DNA of 64,000 nt from Serratia sp. DD3 (GCF_000496755.2 NZ_AYKS02000032.1:1-64000), one strand, 5' to 3'; positions 26,797 to 38,850 are shown, numbered from the stretch's first letter. The notes: a model not told the origin generated them from the letters alone. Numbers and translations: made by a program.

Positions 26797-28818
26797 GTGA
26801 GCCATGCCCCCATCCAACCCGCAGCATTAAGCTGGAATGAACAGGGTACACCTGTTTCGAAACAGTTTGATGACGTCTATTTTTCCAATCAGGATGGGTT
26901 ACAAGAAACCCGTTATGTGTTTCTTGCCGGTAACCGATTACCGCAACGTTTCACTGAGCACCCCCGCGCTCTATTTATTGTCGCTGAAACCGGTTTTGGC
27001 ACCGGGCTAAATTTTCTTGCCCTGTGGCAAGCATTTGCCGATTTCCACCACCACCACCCTGCGGCTCACTTGCAACGGTTACATTTCATCAGTTTTGAAA
27101 AATTCCCTTTGCAGCAGGCTGATCTGGCTGCCGCCCATGCACAATGGCCAGAGTTGGCCCCTTTCGCCGATGAATTACGCAGCCAATGGCCATTGCCTTT
27201 ACCCGGCTGCCACCGTCTGCTGCTTGCCGAAGGGCGCATCACGCTCGACCTGTGGTTCGGTGATATCAATGATTTGTTAGCGCAGCTTGACAGTAGTATG
27301 AATGGTCAAATTGATGCCTGGTTCCTTGATGGTTTCGCACCGTCAAAAAACCCCGATATGTGGAGCGATGCGTTATTTGCCGCCATGGCACGTTTTGCAC
27401 GCCCGGAAGGGAGTTTTGCGACCTTTACCGCAGCAGGATTTGTGCGGCGCGGATTGCAACAGGCGGGTTTTAATGTCACCCGCAGTAAAGGGTTTGGCCA
27501 AAAACGTGAGATGCTCATTGGGCAATTACCGGTTAACACCGCGCCTGTGGCACATCAGGCCCCTTGGTTCCTGCGCCCGGCGGCAAAAAACCGTGATGAT
27601 ATCGCCATTATTGGCGGTGGCATCGCCAGTGTACTCACCGCTTTAGCCTTGTTACGCCGTGGCGCCAAGGTGACGCTCTATTGTGCCGATACCCGCCCTG
27701 CCACGGGGGCCTCTGGCAACCGCCAGGGCGCACTCTATCCGTTATTGAATGGTTCCGGTGATGAGCGAGAAAATTTCTTCAGCAACGCCTTTCTCTTTGC
27801 CCGCCGCCAGTACGATGCTCTGTTACAGCAAGGGGTCAGATTCGATCATCAATGGTGCGGCGTCAGCCAGTTGGCTTATAACCAGAAAAGTGCCGCCAAG
27901 ATTGCCAAAATAGTAGCCACTGACTGGCCCCCGGCCTTGGTACAACCGGTTGATCACCCCACTCTGAGCCATCTCTGCGGCATTGATAGCGGCGTTGGTG
28001 GTATTTATTACCCCTTGGCAGGGTGGCTATGCCCAGCAGACTTGACTACCGAGGCCATGGTTCTGGCGCAACGGCAAGGATTGCACTGCTACTATCAGCA
28101 TCGGCTCACTGATTTACAGCCGCTGGCTGAAGGCTGGCAACTACTTTTTGCCAATGGCGAAGCACGGCAACATGCCACGGTGATCCTGGCGAATGGCCAC
28201 CAACTCTCCACTTTGGCGCCCTGCTCCGCACTACCGATCTATGCAGTGCGCGGCCAGGCTTCACATATTCCAACCACCCCAGCCTTAAGTGCATTAAAAC
28301 AGGTGCTGTGTTACGAAGGTTATCTGACGCCGGTCAACCCGCGCCATCAACAGCACTGTATCGGTGCCAGTTACCAGCGCGGCATATCAGAAACGCACTA
28401 CAGTGAAACAGAACAGCAAGAGAACCGTACACGCCTGCTGCGTTGTCTGCCGCAACTGTCATGGCCGCAGCAGGTCGATATCAGTGACCAGCAAGCACGC
28501 TGTAGTGTACGCAGCGCCACCCGCGACCATATGCCCATGGTCGGTGCCGTGCCAGACTATGCCGCCACATTGGCGCAATACAGTGATTTGCAGCAGCAAC
28601 GGCAAGGTGGGGAAACCATTGCCCCAGCACCGCTCTATTCGGGGTTGTTTATGATTAGCGGGTTGGGTTCACGCGGCCTGTGCTCCGCGCCCTTGGCCGC
28701 AGAAATCCTGGCGGCCCAGTTGTTTGCTGAGCCATTACCTGGCGATGCTCAGATGCTGGCAGCGCTAAACCCAAACCGTATGTGGATCAGAAAATTATTA
28801 AAGGGACGGGAGGTTTGA
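26797..28818 (+). CDS. mnmC: Bifunctional tRNA 5-methylaminomethyl-2-thiouridine synthase
   Basis: About 673 residues. The N-terminal methyltransferase has [12 protein letters not shown] and [15 protein letters not shown]; the C-terminal FAD oxidase has [20 protein letters not shown]. It converts cmnm5s2U34 to mnm5s2U34 in tRNAs for Lys, Glu and Gln. The start is uncertain: no ATG fits, and GTG at 26797 is preferred over TTG at 26776 because it gives a family-like N-terminus. Its TGA (28816-28818) directly abuts the stop of convergent yfcL. Confidence 0.94.
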   Translation: MSHAPIQPAALSWNEQGTPVSKQFDDVYFSNQDGLQETRYVFLAGNRLPQRFTEHPRALFIVAETGFGTGLNFLALWQAFADFHHHHPAAHLQRLHFISFEKFPLQQADLAAAHAQWPELAPFADELRSQWPLPLPGCHRLLLAEGRITLDLWFGDINDLLAQLDSSMNGQIDAWFLDGFAPSKNPDMWSDALFAAMARFARPEGSFATFTAAGFVRRGLQQAGFNVTRSKGFGQKREMLIGQLPVNTAPVAHQAPWFLRPAAKNRDDIAIIGGGIASVLTALALLRRGAKVTLYCADTRPATGASGNRQGALYPLLNGSGDERENFFSNAFLFARRQYDALLQQGVRFDHQWCGVSQLAYNQKSAAKIAKIVATDWPPALVQPVDHPTLSHLCGIDSGVGGIYYPLAGWLCPADLTTEAMVLAQRQGLHCYYQHRLTDLQPLAEGWQLLFANGEARQHATVILANGHQLSTLAPCSALPIYAVRGQASHIPTTPALSALKQVLCYEGYLTPVNPRHQQHCIGASYQRGISETHYSETEQQENRTRLLRCLPQLSWPQQVDISDQQARCSVRSATRDHMPMVGAVPDYAATLAQYSDLQQQRQGGETIAPAPLYSGLFMISGLGSRGLCSAPLAAEILAAQLFAEPLPGDAQMLAALNPNRMWIRKLLKGREV

Positions 28819-29100
28819 CTAGTTAGCCTGCAACGCGGCTTGATACAGCTTCTGCCACATCTCCAAGACTAACACTTGGTCGGGCGGGGAAAGTTCCCCG
28901 GCCTTGATGGCTTTATCCAGGCTGCTCTGCACCCGTGCGTCGAGTTGTTCGGCACGCTGCTCCCCTTGTTGTTCCGACTCAGCTACCGCCAAAGTCAGAT
29001 GACCGCGTAAGTAGCCACCAGCAAATAGCTCATCATCGCTGGCCTGTTCTACCCTATCATCAATCAGTGCCAGAATGCGTGTTTCGAACTCTGCGATCAT
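28819..29100 (-). CDS. yfcL: YfcL family protein
   Basis: 93 residues, acidic and mostly helical, starting [18 protein letters not shown]. It matches E. coli YfcL in size and place (after epmC). The function is unknown. No signal peptide or membrane helix is present. Its stop codon touches the mnmC stop with no spacing, so the two convergent mRNAs must overlap at their 3' ends. Confidence 0.88.
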   Translation of the reverse strand: MIAEFETRILALIDDRVEQASDDELFAGGYLRGHLTLAVAESEQQGEQRAEQLDARVQSSLDKAIKAGELSPPDQVLVLEMWQKLYQAALQAN

Positions 29101-29179
29101 CTTATTTCCTCTTGTCGTGCTTATGATTCAAATGACATAACGGTGGCTGCCACTTAAATCGGTCATGGGTTACGTCAGT

Positions 29180-29306
29180 TAATACCCGTCGCCATTCAAA
29201 CTGCAGCGGTGTTGGCTACCTTTACTCACCCCAGGAACGATCTCGTGTAAGCTCCTGGGGCTTCGCTCAGTTGCCGCCTGCCTGCAACTTGAATGAACTT
29301 GGCTAA
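29180..29306. repeat. Full-length ERIC repeat that overlaps the epmC stop
   Basis: A 127-bp unit with CGCCATTCAAACTGCAGCGG at the left, the core TACTCACCCCAGGA / GTAAGCTCCTGGGG, and TGCCTGCAACTTGAATGAAC at the right. The core matches the classic ERIC primer blocks. Its right end (29303-29306) supplies part of the epmC stop codon. Confidence 0.88.
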
Positions 29307-29848
29307 AGATCTTCCGGATACGGGAAGTGCTCAGCGGCGAGCGGAGGCGTATGGTAAAACGATTGTAGTGCTTGAATAAAGCGTGCTGGGCGTGTGGGTA
29401 TGCCTTTTTCGAGCAACTCCAGCACTCGGGTACGCACTTTCCGCTGGAAATCAATGCGATCCGGCTCAACATCACCACTAAGATTGTCGCAACTGACATT
29501 GAACGGGAACCCTGCGGCTACGCAAAACATCCACTCCAACGCCTGGGGATTGATCTCAACCACTTCAAATTGCTTTTGTGTCTGCGCATCACGCCCATCC
29601 GGGCAATACCAGTAACCAAAATCCACCAGTTTGCGGCGCTCGGCACCGGCAATGCACCAATGGGAAATTTCATGCATCCCGCTGGCATAATAACCGTGGG
29701 CAAAGATAACCCGATGATAGGAAAATTGCTCATCAGCAGGCAGATAGATAGGTTCATTGTCGCCTTTAACCAGGCGGGTATTATAGTCTTCACTAAAACA
29801 TTGATTAAAAATTTCAATCAGTTGTAAATATTGGTGTTGCTGTGACAT
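29303..29848 (-). CDS. epmC: Elongation factor P hydroxylase
   Basis: 181 residues, matching E. coli EpmC (YfcM): IFNQCFSEDYNTRLVKG, IFAHGYYASGMHEISHWC (metal-binding His-x-x-x-His-type block) and VDFGYWYCPDGRDAQTQ. It hydroxylates the beta-lysylated residue of EF-P, the last step after EpmA and EpmB. The stop codon (29303-29305) lies within the end of an ERIC, so the last residues may have been set by that insertion. In the operon with yfcL. Confidence 0.94.
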   Translation of the reverse strand: MSQQHQYLQLIEIFNQCFSEDYNTRLVKGDNEPIYLPADEQFSYHRVIFAHGYYASGMHEISHWCIAGAERRKLVDFGYWYCPDGRDAQTQKQFEVVEINPQALEWMFCVAAGFPFNVSCDNLSGDVEPDRIDFQRKVRTRVLELLEKGIPTRPARFIQALQSFYHTPPLAAEHFPYPEDL

Positions 29849-29943
29849 ATAAAAAACTCAAATAACCATAAAATAAGTAGGCATTATATACCGAAGGGGT
29901 TTTACGTTTCAGCTATGCAGTACCAGCGCAAGTTCAAATACCA

Positions 29944-30744
29944 CTAAAAAAACCCGGCCAACCACTGCTGAATTTCCGCCCCATGGCTATCGTAGAGCAG
30001 CTTACCACTCATCAGTAGTGACACCACGACGATCATTGGCCGGATCAGTTTTTGCCCTTTGGTCAGCACCATTCGTGCCCCTAAACGCGCCCCCAACACT
30101 TGCCCCACCAGCATCACCAGGCCAATGGTCCAGACCACGTTCCCACCCATGATAAACATCACCAGGCTACCCAGGTTAGAAGTAAAGTTTAATACCTTGG
30201 CATGTGCTGTCGCTTTAGCCAGATTGAAACCACACAACGTCACATAAGCCAGGGCATAAAACGAACCGGCACCGGGGCCAAAGAAACCGTCATAAAAGCC
30301 GATACCGGCCCCAGCAATCAGGCCAAAAGCCAATGCACCCACACGGCGCTGACGATCGTTTTCCCCCAAGCGTGGGGTTAACAGGAAGTAAATGCCGATA
30401 CTGATCACCAGCAAGGGTAACATCTGGCGCAACAAGTCAGAGCGCAGGTGCTGAACCAGAATCGCGCCAATCACTGACCCTATCAGCGTCAGGAAAATCG
30501 TCAGTTTCTGGGTATTAAGATCCACCACCCGACGGCGAACAAAATAGAGGCTGGCAGAAAATGAGCCGCCAACTGATTGCAGCTTATTGGTGGCCAACGC
30601 CTGTGCCGGAGGCACCCCCGCAGCCAACAATGCCGGTACCGTCAACAACCCACCACCACCAGCGATTGAATCAATAAACCCAGCAAACAGCGCCACAAAA
30701 AACAGTATTCCGAGTATTTCGGGAGCTAACGCCAGCCCATCCAT
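29944..30744 (-). CDS. yfcA: TauE/SafE-family membrane protein YfcA
   Basis: 266 residues, about eight transmembrane helices. The paired TauE/SafE motifs are present: AGFIDSIAGGGGLLTVPALLA at the N-terminus and FYDGFFGPGAGSFYALAYV in the second half. E. coli YfcA aligns along the full length. The family exports or imports sulfonates and sulfite-like anions; the substrate of YfcA is not known. It lies between epmC and mepA. Confidence 0.92.
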   Translation of the reverse strand: MDGLALAPEILGILFFVALFAGFIDSIAGGGGLLTVPALLAAGVPPAQALATNKLQSVGGSFSASLYFVRRRVVDLNTQKLTIFLTLIGSVIGAILVQHLRSDLLRQMLPLLVISIGIYFLLTPRLGENDRQRRVGALAFGLIAGAGIGFYDGFFGPGAGSFYALAYVTLCGFNLAKATAHAKVLNFTSNLGSLVMFIMGGNVVWTIGLVMLVGQVLGARLGARMVLTKGQKLIRPMIVVVSLLMSGKLLYDSHGAEIQQWLAGFF

Positions 30745-30807
30745 AAGTTTTCTGCCTAAAAAATGGAACCATGCCTAATTCATGCCAGTGCAGCCCTAAG
30801 AGCAGGG

Positions 30808-30857
30808 TATTGACCCGTCGCCATTTAAGGCTGCAGTAGCATTGGCTTCCCTAACCC
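30808..30857. repeat. Truncated ERIC (left half only)
   Basis: TATTGACCCGTCGCCATTTA followed by AGGCTGCAGTAGCATTGGCT resembles the left 50 bases of the full ERICs. The right half is lost; the sequence runs directly into the 3' end of mepA. Confidence 0.55.
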
Positions 30858-30884
30858 AGCTCGTTACAGCGAGATTATGCTTGC

Positions 30885-31712
30885 TCAGCGCTTGGCAAAG
30901 TGATTATCCAACAACGCCTGACAGGTTGGCGGCAATGGTGGCGGCTCAGTCTTGACCGGGTTGGCGTTAGGTTGGTGTGGTTTAAACCAGCTAGCCAGTT
31001 CGGCTCCGCAGCCGTCACCATCTGGAGGTGGCGCTTGATCCTGACATTCCTGGCTCCCCGCAGGGCAACGCAAACGCACATGCATATGCGCGCGGTGAGC
31101 AAACCACGGGCGAACCTTGTGTAACCAACTACGATCTGACCCAGCATCCTGACATAGACGCTGTTTGATCGCCGGGTTGACGAAGATACGTGTCACTTCA
31201 CTGTCTTGAGCAGCCAGTTTGATCAAGGATTCGATTTGTGGCTGCCACAGACGATCTACCACCTGCTTACCATCCGCCGCGACCAGATCAATCGGTTGCG
31301 GTTTGAGTAATTGCTGGGCACTCCAACGTTGCCTTGGCAATTGTAACCAGATGTCCACATCCAGCCCAGACTGGTGGCTGGCGTGGCCGCTACTAAAGCG
31401 CCCCCCAGCAGGCATCGCCATATCCCCAATCAACACCGTTCCCAATGATTTCTGACTAGCCTGCTGACTGAGTCGCTGGATAAATGCCACCAAGTCCGGG
31501 TGACCAAAGTAACGCCGTTGATCGGTACGCATTACCTGATAATCCGCAGAATTCACCGGCAAGGATTGTGCGCCAATAATGCACCCGTTGGAGAATTCAC
31601 CGACAGCTTGGGGAGTGCCACTGACCGGGTTATTGATTTTTTGCCACGGGGTTAGCGCCATGGCAGAACTGGAGGCAACCAAGGCGGCAATGACTAACAT
31701 CCATTTTTTCAT
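30885..31712 (-). CDS. mepA: Penicillin-insensitive murein endopeptidase
   Basis: 275 residues. A signal peptide of about 19 residues ([19 protein letters not shown]) is followed by a LAS-type metallopeptidase: [20 protein letters not shown] with HxxxxxxD ligands in [11 protein letters not shown], and [15 protein letters not shown] with the distal His. It cleaves D-Ala-meso-DAP crosslinks in the periplasm. It lies 11 bases after aroC. Confidence 0.95.
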   Translation of the reverse strand: MKKWMLVIAALVASSSAMALTPWQKINNPVSGTPQAVGEFSNGCIIGAQSLPVNSADYQVMRTDQRRYFGHPDLVAFIQRLSQQASQKSLGTVLIGDMAMPAGGRFSSGHASHQSGLDVDIWLQLPRQRWSAQQLLKPQPIDLVAADGKQVVDRLWQPQIESLIKLAAQDSEVTRIFVNPAIKQRLCQDAGSDRSWLHKVRPWFAHRAHMHVRLRCPAGSQECQDQAPPPDGDGCGAELASWFKPHQPNANPVKTEPPPLPPTCQALLDNHFAKR

Positions 31713-31723
31713 TGTTATTACCC

Positions 31724-32809
31724 TTACCAGCGTGGAACGTCAGAAATCACATCGCCATTTTGCGCCCGTTGCCGCAGCAGATGGTCCATCAGCACTATCG
31801 CCATCATTGCTTCCGCAATCGGTACTGCGCGGATGCCCACACAAGGGTCGTGACGCCCACGGGTCACCATCTCCATCTCTTCCCCCTGGCGGTTAATGGT
31901 ACGGCCCGGCACCATGATGCTGGAAGTGGGTTTTAACGCCAAATGGGCAATCACTGGCTGCCCGCTACTGATCCCGCCGAGAATACCGCCGGCATGATTA
32001 CTCTGGAAACCTTGTGGGGTGATCTCATCACGGTTTTCGCTACCGCGCTTGGTGACCACCGCAAAGCCGTCGCCTATCTCCACCCCTTTCACGGCGTTAA
32101 TGCTCATCAAGGCATGGGCCAAATCAGCATCCAGACGGTCAAAAACGGGTTCACCCAGGCCAACGGGGACATGCTCCGCCACCACCGTGACTTTGGCCCC
32201 AATAGAATCGCCCTCTTTCTTCAGCGCCCGCATCAATTCATCCAGCTGTTCCAGCTTGTCGGGATCCGGACAAAAGAAGGGGTTTTGTTCAACTTGCTGC
32301 CAATCTTTCAGTTCACAGTACACTTCACCCATCTGAGCCAGGTAGCCGCGTACTGTTACCCCAAATTTTTGCGCTAGATACTTTTTGGCGATAGCACCCG
32401 CCGCCACGCGCATCGCGGTTTCACGTGCCGATGAACGGCCACCACCACGATAATCACGCACACCGTATTTCTGCTCATAGGTGTAATCAGCATGGCCCGG
32501 ACGGAAGAGATCTTTAATCGCACTGTAATCTTGCGAACGTTGGTCGGTATTTTCGATCATCAAGCCGATGCTGGTCCCGGTGGTCACCCCGTCAAATACG
32601 CCGGAAAGAATGCGTACCTGATCCGGCTCGCGGCGTTGTGTGGTGTAACGTGAGGTGCCTGGCCGACGACGATCCAGATCGTGCTGTAAATCAGCCTCTG
32701 TTAACGGGATGCCGGGGGGCACACCGTCAACAATACAACCCAATGCCACGCCGTGAGACTCACCAAAGGTGGTAACACGGAAAAATTGCCCAATACTGTT
32801 GCCTGCCAT
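31724..32809 (-). CDS. aroC: Chorismate synthase
   Basis: 361 residues. It begins [20 protein letters not shown] and contains [20 protein letters not shown] and [19 protein letters not shown], the three PROSITE-type blocks of the family. It makes chorismate from EPSP with reduced FMN, the end of the shikimate pathway. It sits 19 bases after prmB, as in E. coli. Confidence 0.97.
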   Translation of the reverse strand: MAGNSIGQFFRVTTFGESHGVALGCIVDGVPPGIPLTEADLQHDLDRRRPGTSRYTTQRREPDQVRILSGVFDGVTTGTSIGLMIENTDQRSQDYSAIKDLFRPGHADYTYEQKYGVRDYRGGGRSSARETAMRVAAGAIAKKYLAQKFGVTVRGYLAQMGEVYCELKDWQQVEQNPFFCPDPDKLEQLDELMRALKKEGDSIGAKVTVVAEHVPVGLGEPVFDRLDADLAHALMSINAVKGVEIGDGFAVVTKRGSENRDEITPQGFQSNHAGGILGGISSGQPVIAHLALKPTSSIMVPGRTINRQGEEMEMVTRGRHDPCVGIRAVPIAEAMMAIVLMDHLLRQRAQNGDVISDVPRW

Positions 32810-32828
32810 CCCGGCTCCTTACCGTTGG

Positions 32829-33761
32829 TTAACTACGATAGATGCTGAAGTGCTCTTTGCAATCAATCAGTTGTTGTTTGGTCAGCATAAATACGCCATC
32901 ACCACCGTTTTCAAATTCCAGCCAGATAAACGGAATATCCGGGTATTGCTCCATCAGGTGTACCATGCTGTTACCCACTTCACAAATCAGCACACCCTGC
33001 TCGCTCAGGTAGTCTGGCGCACAAGCCAGTATGCGGCGCACCAGTTTCAGGCCATCACTCCCGGCAGCCAACCCCAGTTCCGGCTCACAGCGGAACTCTT
33101 GCGGCAAATCAGACATATCTTCCGCATCGACATAAGGGGGATTGGTGACAATCAGATCGTACTGGATCAACGGTAGTTCACGGAATAAATCAGAACGGAT
33201 CGGGATCACCTGGTGCTCAACACCATGTTGCTGAATATTGCGCTCAGTCACCGCCAAGACATCAGTGGAAATATCCACCGCATCCACTTCTGCTTCCGGG
33301 AAAGCATCCGCACAAGCAATGGCAATACAACCACTGCCGGTGCACATATCCAAAATATGGCGAGGTGGATTGGGCAGTAGTGGACTGAAGCGATTATTGA
33401 TCAGTTCAGCAATCGGTGAGCGCGGAACCAATACGCGTTCATCAACATAGAACTCCATGCCACAGAACCAGGCTTTGTTGGTCAGGTAAGCTACCGGTAT
33501 ACGCTGACTCACCCGGCGGATAACCCGCTCGACAATGCGATGACGTTCACTGGAGGTCAAACGCGAAGTATACATCTCTTCAGGAATGTCCAGCGGTAGG
33601 AACAGCGTAGGTAAAACCAACTGCACCGCCTCGTCCCACGGATTATCTGTTCCGTGACCATAGTAGATGTCGGCCGCATTGAAACGGCTCACGGCCCAAC
33701 GCAGCATATCCTGGATGCTGTACAGCTCACTCACTGCTTCTTCGACGAAAATTTTGTCCAA
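32829..33761 (-). CDS. prmB: Ribosomal protein uL3 glutamine methyltransferase
   Basis: 310 residues. It has the SAM motif [20 protein letters not shown] and the catalytic [13 protein letters not shown]. It methylates a Gln of ribosomal protein L3. The start is TTG at 33761: GGAGG lies five bases upstream and the product ([13 protein letters not shown], read with Met) aligns with E. coli MDKIFVDEAV. An in-frame ATG 41 codons earlier has no family support. First gene of prmB-aroC-mepA. Confidence 0.95.
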   Translation of the reverse strand: MDKIFVEEAVSELYSIQDMLRWAVSRFNAADIYYGHGTDNPWDEAVQLVLPTLFLPLDIPEEMYTSRLTSSERHRIVERVIRRVSQRIPVAYLTNKAWFCGMEFYVDERVLVPRSPIAELINNRFSPLLPNPPRHILDMCTGSGCIAIACADAFPEAEVDAVDISTDVLAVTERNIQQHGVEHQVIPIRSDLFRELPLIQYDLIVTNPPYVDAEDMSDLPQEFRCEPELGLAAGSDGLKLVRRILACAPDYLSEQGVLICEVGNSMVHLMEQYPDIPFIWLEFENGGDGVFMLTKQQLIDCKEHFSIYRS

Positions 33762-33938
33762 TTTACCCTCCAGCAGACAAGCTGTTTCATGATTTATCGG
33801 CATAGTTTGCCATGAAGCCGACGACAAATCAGCAGCTATAACGGCAACAAAGGGCTCACGGATTAAGTTTTGCGTCGACAGCACCTCTCGACAAGGTAAA
33901 CTATCGCCATAGAGTGAATGATATTCAGTGAGTTAATG

Positions 33939-34469
33939 ATGAAGAATAGTCACCCGCTGAGCAAAGACGAATTGCAGCTCTTCAGGGAATCGGTCGCGGG
34001 CACCAGAAGGTTGCGGCAGGATACTATCGTCCATCCCAAGCCCAAAATAATCAGCAGGAAAGTGACGCCTCAACGCCTGCTGCAAGAACAGGTGGATGCC
34101 AGTTTTTACTTTTCTGATGAATTTCAGCCACAGTTAGATGCTGAGGGGCCCATGCGTTATGTTCGCCCGGGTTATAACCATTATGAATTGAAGAAGCTAC
34201 GCCGGGGGGATTACATTCCAGACCTGTTTCTCGATTTGCATGGTTTGACACAATTGCAAGCCAAGCAGGAACTGGGGGCGATGATCGCCGCCTGTAAACG
34301 CGAACATGTCCATTGTGCCTGCGTAATGCATGGTCATGGAAAACATATTCTTAAGCAACAAGCGCCACTGTGGTTGGCACAACACCCAGATGTACTGGCG
34401 TTTCACCAGGCCCCAAAAGAGTGGGGAGGGAATGCGGCGGTGTTAGTGCTGGTGGAGCTAACAGAATAG
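33939..34469 (+). CDS. smrB: Smr-domain ribosome rescue nuclease
   Basis: 176 residues. The C-terminal Smr domain has [20 protein letters not shown] and [20 protein letters not shown]. In E. coli SmrB cleaves mRNA between collided ribosomes. The start at 33939 is chosen because GAG is six bases before it; an ATG three bases earlier is too close. It is divergent from prmB, as in E. coli. Confidence 0.95.
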   Translation: MKNSHPLSKDELQLFRESVAGTRRLRQDTIVHPKPKIISRKVTPQRLLQEQVDASFYFSDEFQPQLDAEGPMRYVRPGYNHYELKKLRRGDYIPDLFLDLHGLTQLQAKQELGAMIAACKREHVHCACVMHGHGKHILKQQAPLWLAQHPDVLAFHQAPKEWGGNAAVLVLVELTE

Positions 34470-34548
34470 AATATAGCCGCCGTCATTTAACTCAACGGCA
34501 GCGGCAGGTCACTATGCCCTCTGTTACGACCAGAGGGACAGGAAATAG

Positions 34549-35028
34549 TTACATCGAATCGATATTGGAGGGGCTGCACTGCCAGACAAACTTGCCACTA
34601 GCGCCATTAACATCCAGTTCAACGTTAGCAATCGCCGAAGTGGCAAACATCGGGGGGCATTCACCCGGGCAGAGTTCAGCAACCAGATAGCCAACCAACG
34701 GCAGATGGGAAACGATCAACACCGCTCCAACCCCTTCTTTCGCCAATGCTTGCAGGTAACAACTTACCAGCCCAGCATCACCACCCGGCGTCAGCTCAGG
34801 AAGTACCTCTTCACCGTCTGGCAGGGTTAATACTTCACGTACCGTTTCTAAGGTCTGCATGGCCCGCAGATAAGGACTGACCAGAACGCATTCAATATCC
34901 ACTGATTTGGCATTCAGCCAAGTCGCCATTTGTTGCGACTCATCTCGACCACAGGTTGTCAGGGGTCTTACTGAATCACTGGCGGCATCCATTGCCGCCT
35001 CTCCGTGCCGCATAATAAAAACTTGCAT
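34549..35028 (-). CDS. sixA: Phosphohistidine phosphatase
   Basis: 159 residues. A histidine phosphatase with the RHG motif MQVFIMRHGEAA (His8) and a distal His in LIVSHLPLVGYLVAEL. SixA removes phosphate from the ArcB HPt domain and from nitrogen-PTS NPr. The start at 35028 matches E. coli exactly; a much longer in-frame extension is not supported. It converges with smrB. Confidence 0.95.
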   Translation of the reverse strand: MQVFIMRHGEAAMDAASDSVRPLTTCGRDESQQMATWLNAKSVDIECVLVSPYLRAMQTLETVREVLTLPDGEEVLPELTPGGDAGLVSCYLQALAKEGVGAVLIVSHLPLVGYLVAELCPGECPPMFATSAIANVELDVNGASGKFVWQCSPSNIDSM

Positions 35029-35342
35029 ATTGCACCGCTGTTGTTGACAAAATAGCGCTATACAGGATGGTATCGCCGTGTTGAGTTTATCAATTCCAAC
35101 TCCAACCAAAATGAATAGCGATGACACTTTTCCTTTCCATACCCAGCTTAAATAACGGCCGGTATCATAGCGGTGAGGCATTTTGCCTGAAAGTTCGTAT
35201 GAAAGAAAACGCTGTTTTTACACCACTTGAGCACCAAGGTAAACCCATCACAGCTTAACATCCACACGTAGATCACAATACGCGACGTTACTCCTCCCTA
35301 TCCCACGGTTATTATTGAAATTACGGTTAAAAATAGCGCTTA
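35029..35342. other. Intergenic region between fadJ and sixA
   Basis: About 314 bases. It must hold the sixA promoter and the fadJ transcript end. I see no ORF with family resemblance, no strong hairpin with a T run, and no repeat. It is somewhat AT-rich. Confidence 0.4.
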
Positions 35343-37502
35343 CTACAAAGGGTGATAACGCTCACCTTGATCGGCCATACGTAACAGGCTCTCACAGGGA
35401 GTAAACCGTTCGCCATAATGATGCTGCAAATATCGCAATGTTTTCACCATCTTCTCTGCCCCCAGCTCATCCATATACCGGAATGGGCCGCCAAGGAAAG
35501 GGGGAAAGCCAATGCCCAAGACCGCACCAATATCCCCATCTCGAGCGCAGCGGATCACCCCTTCTTCCAGACAACGGGCCGCCTCATTAAGCATCATCAT
35601 CACACAGCGCTGAACAATCACCGCATGCTGAATATGCACTTTCGCGGTGATCCCCAACAAAGGGTAAATACTCTTGTCTGCCTGTTTGCGTTGCCACTTG
35701 CGCAGGATATTTGTCGGGTAGAGATAAAAACCTCGGCCATTCTTACGCCCTTTGCGCCCATCATTCAGCACTGCGTCCAATGCCGCTGGTGCAGCAAAGC
35801 GCACCCCTAATTCCGCCTTAAGAATCGGGGTGATTTTGGTGGCGACATCAATACCCACTTCATCCAGCAACATAAACGGCCCCACCGGAAAACCGAAGTC
35901 AACCAAGGCTTTATCCAACGACTCGATCGGTTCGCCTTCCAGCAAGCAGCGCGCGGCTTCACTAATATAAGGCGCCAGTATTCGGTTAACATAAAACCCC
36001 GCCCGGTCAGCGACGACTATCGCCGTTTTACCCTGCCGGTGTGCCAAGGCTACGGTGGTGGCCACCGTTTCGTCACTGGTAGTCGCATGGGGGATCACCT
36101 CCACCAATGGCATTTTGTCTACCGGGCTGAAGTAATGAAGGCCAATCACCTGCTGTGGCCTGGCCGCCTTGGCAGCAATTTGGCCGATCGGCAACGAGGA
36201 GGTATTGGAGGCAAAAATAGTCTGTGGCGCGGCATACTGTTCAATGTCCTGCACCATCTGCTGTTTCAGTTCTATATCTTCAAATACCGCTTCAATCACG
36301 ATATCAACACGTTCAAAACCGCGATAATCCGTTGAGCCCGAGATCAACATCATTTTTTTCTGACGCTCTGCTGGGCGCATCAGTTTGTTACGCACCCGTT
36401 TGCTGAGCAAATCCCAGGTATATTTCAACGCATGATTAATCCCTTGCGCGTTGATATCTTTAATGCGTACCGGCAATCCTGCGCGGATAGCAGTAACGAA
36501 GGCAATTCCGCCGCCCATTAAGCCGCCACCCAGAATACCGATGCGCTGTAACTCACGCGGTGTTGCGGTAACGCCATACTCTTTCTTCACCGCCGTTGAT
36601 GCGAAGAACAGGCTACGTAATGCCGCCGATTGAGATGACATTGCCAGTTTGCCAAAAGCACTGGCCTCTGCCTGATAGCCTTGGCTCTCCCCTTGCTCCA
36701 GCCCAATGCGCACCACTTGAATAATACGCTCTGCTGCCGGATAGTTGCCGTGGGTTTTCGCTAGGGTTTTGCTACGCACCTGGTTTAGCAGCCAAGTTCT
36801 GGCTAATGGCAAATTAAACGCACGCGCCAACCAGGGTAACCTGCGCGGTGCTTGGCCCGCTTGTTTGACTCGCTCAATGGCCGTTTGCAGCAAAATAGCA
36901 GCGGGCACCACATCATCGACCAGCCCCATACGCAGCGCCTGAGCGGGGCGGATATGTCGACCTGTCAGCATCATATCCAACGCCTTAACCACCCCAACCA
37001 GACGTGGCAAACGCTGGGTACCCCCCGAACCTGGTAGCAGGCCGAGCTGTACTTCCGGCAAGCCGAGGGTTGTTTTATCATCCTGCGAACAAATACGGCT
37101 ATGGCAAGCCAGTGCCAACTCTAGCCCCCCGCCCAGGCAAGCACCGTGAATAGCAGCCACTACCGGTACCGGAAACGCCGCAATCTGCGCCAATAGATGC
37201 TGCCCCTGCTGTGACAGCTGTTCTGCCTCTTTAGCACTGTGACAGGCGGCAATCATGGTGATATCGGCACCCGCAATAAACGAATCCGCTTTACCAGACA
37301 GAATCACTAAGCCTTTCAGCCCCGTGTGCTGTTGCGCAGCCAATAACACCTGACTGATCTGTTCGGCAAATTCAGCCTTCAGGGTATTAAGTTTTTCCCC
37401 GGGTACATCAATGGTAATCACACCAATATCGTCAGGTCGCAGAGTCAAATGAAACGCTGAAGGCTGGGCTGGCTGCTCTAGAAAGGTCTGATCTAAGCTC
37501 AT
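35343..37502 (-). CDS. fadJ: Fatty-acid oxidation complex alpha subunit (anaerobic type)
   Basis: 719 residues. An N-terminal enoyl-CoA hydratase ([20 protein letters not shown]) is joined to a 3-hydroxyacyl-CoA dehydrogenase ([39 protein letters not shown]). It carries out hydration and oxidation in beta-oxidation with FadI. The ATG at 37502 shares one base with the fadI stop (TAATG), so the pair is translationally coupled. The start matches E. coli, rather than an upstream in-frame codon. Confidence 0.96.
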   Translation of the reverse strand: MSLDQTFLEQPAQPSAFHLTLRPDDIGVITIDVPGEKLNTLKAEFAEQISQVLLAAQQHTGLKGLVILSGKADSFIAGADITMIAACHSAKEAEQLSQQGQHLLAQIAAFPVPVVAAIHGACLGGGLELALACHSRICSQDDKTTLGLPEVQLGLLPGSGGTQRLPRLVGVVKALDMMLTGRHIRPAQALRMGLVDDVVPAAILLQTAIERVKQAGQAPRRLPWLARAFNLPLARTWLLNQVRSKTLAKTHGNYPAAERIIQVVRIGLEQGESQGYQAEASAFGKLAMSSQSAALRSLFFASTAVKKEYGVTATPRELQRIGILGGGLMGGGIAFVTAIRAGLPVRIKDINAQGINHALKYTWDLLSKRVRNKLMRPAERQKKMMLISGSTDYRGFERVDIVIEAVFEDIELKQQMVQDIEQYAAPQTIFASNTSSLPIGQIAAKAARPQQVIGLHYFSPVDKMPLVEVIPHATTSDETVATTVALAHRQGKTAIVVADRAGFYVNRILAPYISEAARCLLEGEPIESLDKALVDFGFPVGPFMLLDEVGIDVATKITPILKAELGVRFAAPAALDAVLNDGRKGRKNGRGFYLYPTNILRKWQRKQADKSIYPLLGITAKVHIQHAVIVQRCVMMMLNEAARCLEEGVIRCARDGDIGAVLGIGFPPFLGGPFRYMDELGAEKMVKTLRYLQHHYGERFTPCESLLRMADQGERYHPL

Positions 37503-38812
37503 TATTCCACCTCCACAATCATCGCAGCACCTAATCCACCGGCCGCACAAGCAGTAACCAATCCCAACCCACCACCGCGTCTTTTTAGTTCATGTAGCGT
37601 CTGAGTGATCATACGAGCCCCGGTTGCTGCAAAGGGATGACCATAAGCAATTGAGCCCCCCAACACATTAAACTTATCCATATCGACTGCGCCGATCGCT
37701 TGTTCACGCCCCAGTTGCTGTTGAGCAAACTCGGTACTGGCAAACATCTTCAAGTTGGCTAGGGTTTGTGCAGCAAAGGCTTCATGCATATCTATCAGTG
37801 TAAGATCAGCCAGAGTGATACCCGCTCGATCCAAGGCCAGTGGGGTAGCATAGGCAGGACCAAGCAGCATATCCTGCCTAACATCAATGGCAGCGAAGGC
37901 AAAACTACGCAGGTAGCCCAACGGTTGCAAACCCAGCGCTCTAGCCCGAGATTCACTCATCATCAGGACAGCAGCGGCACCATCGGTCAACGGGGTACTA
38001 TTCGCCGCCGTCACACTGCCGTGTTTACGATCAAACGCTGGTTTCAGGCGGGCATAAGACTCAAGCGTGGAATCTTTGCGGATATTGTTATCTTCATCGC
38101 AAGGCTGCTTATAGGGCGGCACATGGGCAACCATCACCTCATCCCGCAGCCCCCCCTGTTCCCATGCTTTGGCGGCTAATTGGTGGGAACGATGTGCAAA
38201 TGCATCCTGTTGTTCACGCGTAATACCATGGGTTTTCGCCATTTGCTCGGCAGTATCCCCCATACGCAGACCTGTTGAATACTCTGCCACCGCCGGGGGC
38301 ACGGGCATCAGATCACGGGGTCTTAATTTGCTAAACAGTTTCAACCGTTGTGATAGCGTACGAGCTTTACTCACATCCACCAGGGTGCGAGCCAGTGCCT
38401 TACTGACACCGATGGGCAATACCGATGAGGAGTCCGCTCCACCAGCAATACCGATGCTGATGCTACCCGCCATAATACTTTCTGCCACATTGGCAATGGC
38501 CTGGAAGCTGGTTGCGCAGGCGCGTGAAACACTGTAGGCATCGGTGTGTACACTCATTCCGGTACCGAGCACAATTTCCCGAGCAATATTGGGGGCTTCA
38601 GGCATTTGTATCACCTGCCCAAAAACCAGTTGGTCAATCAATGCCGGATCGATACCACTGCGAAACAGCAATTCACTGACCACGATTTTGCCCAGATCAA
38701 CCGCCGGTACACCGTGATAAGCCGTAGCCTGTTTAGCAAAAGGGGTACGTAAACCCTGAACAATGGCGATACGATCACCAGAAGCAGTAACCAGCGGCAA
38801 TGCCTTATTCAT
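37502..38812 (-). CDS. fadI: 3-ketoacyl-CoA thiolase (anaerobic type)
   Basis: 436 residues. The acyl-enzyme Cys lies in [20 protein letters not shown]; the distal active-site blocks are [16 protein letters not shown] and [16 protein letters not shown] with [10 protein letters not shown]. It releases acetyl-CoA in beta-oxidation. The start at 38812 has AGGAG six bases upstream and matches E. coli; an ORF extension of 60 codons is not supported. A FadR-like site lies about 40 bases upstream. Confidence 0.96.
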   Translation of the reverse strand: MNKALPLVTASGDRIAIVQGLRTPFAKQATAYHGVPAVDLGKIVVSELLFRSGIDPALIDQLVFGQVIQMPEAPNIAREIVLGTGMSVHTDAYSVSRACATSFQAIANVAESIMAGSISIGIAGGADSSSVLPIGVSKALARTLVDVSKARTLSQRLKLFSKLRPRDLMPVPPAVAEYSTGLRMGDTAEQMAKTHGITREQQDAFAHRSHQLAAKAWEQGGLRDEVMVAHVPPYKQPCDEDNNIRKDSTLESYARLKPAFDRKHGSVTAANSTPLTDGAAAVLMMSESRARALGLQPLGYLRSFAFAAIDVRQDMLLGPAYATPLALDRAGITLADLTLIDMHEAFAAQTLANLKMFASTEFAQQQLGREQAIGAVDMDKFNVLGGSIAYGHPFAATGARMITQTLHELKRRGGGLGLVTACAAGGLGAAMIVEVE

Positions 38813-38850
38813 AAACACTCCTAAAGAGAGGCCGTTGACACAACGAATCA

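Noticed and set aside
29372..29827. Plus frame of 151 codons opposite epmC
   Set aside because: Antisense shadow; epmC aligns with its family over the full length.
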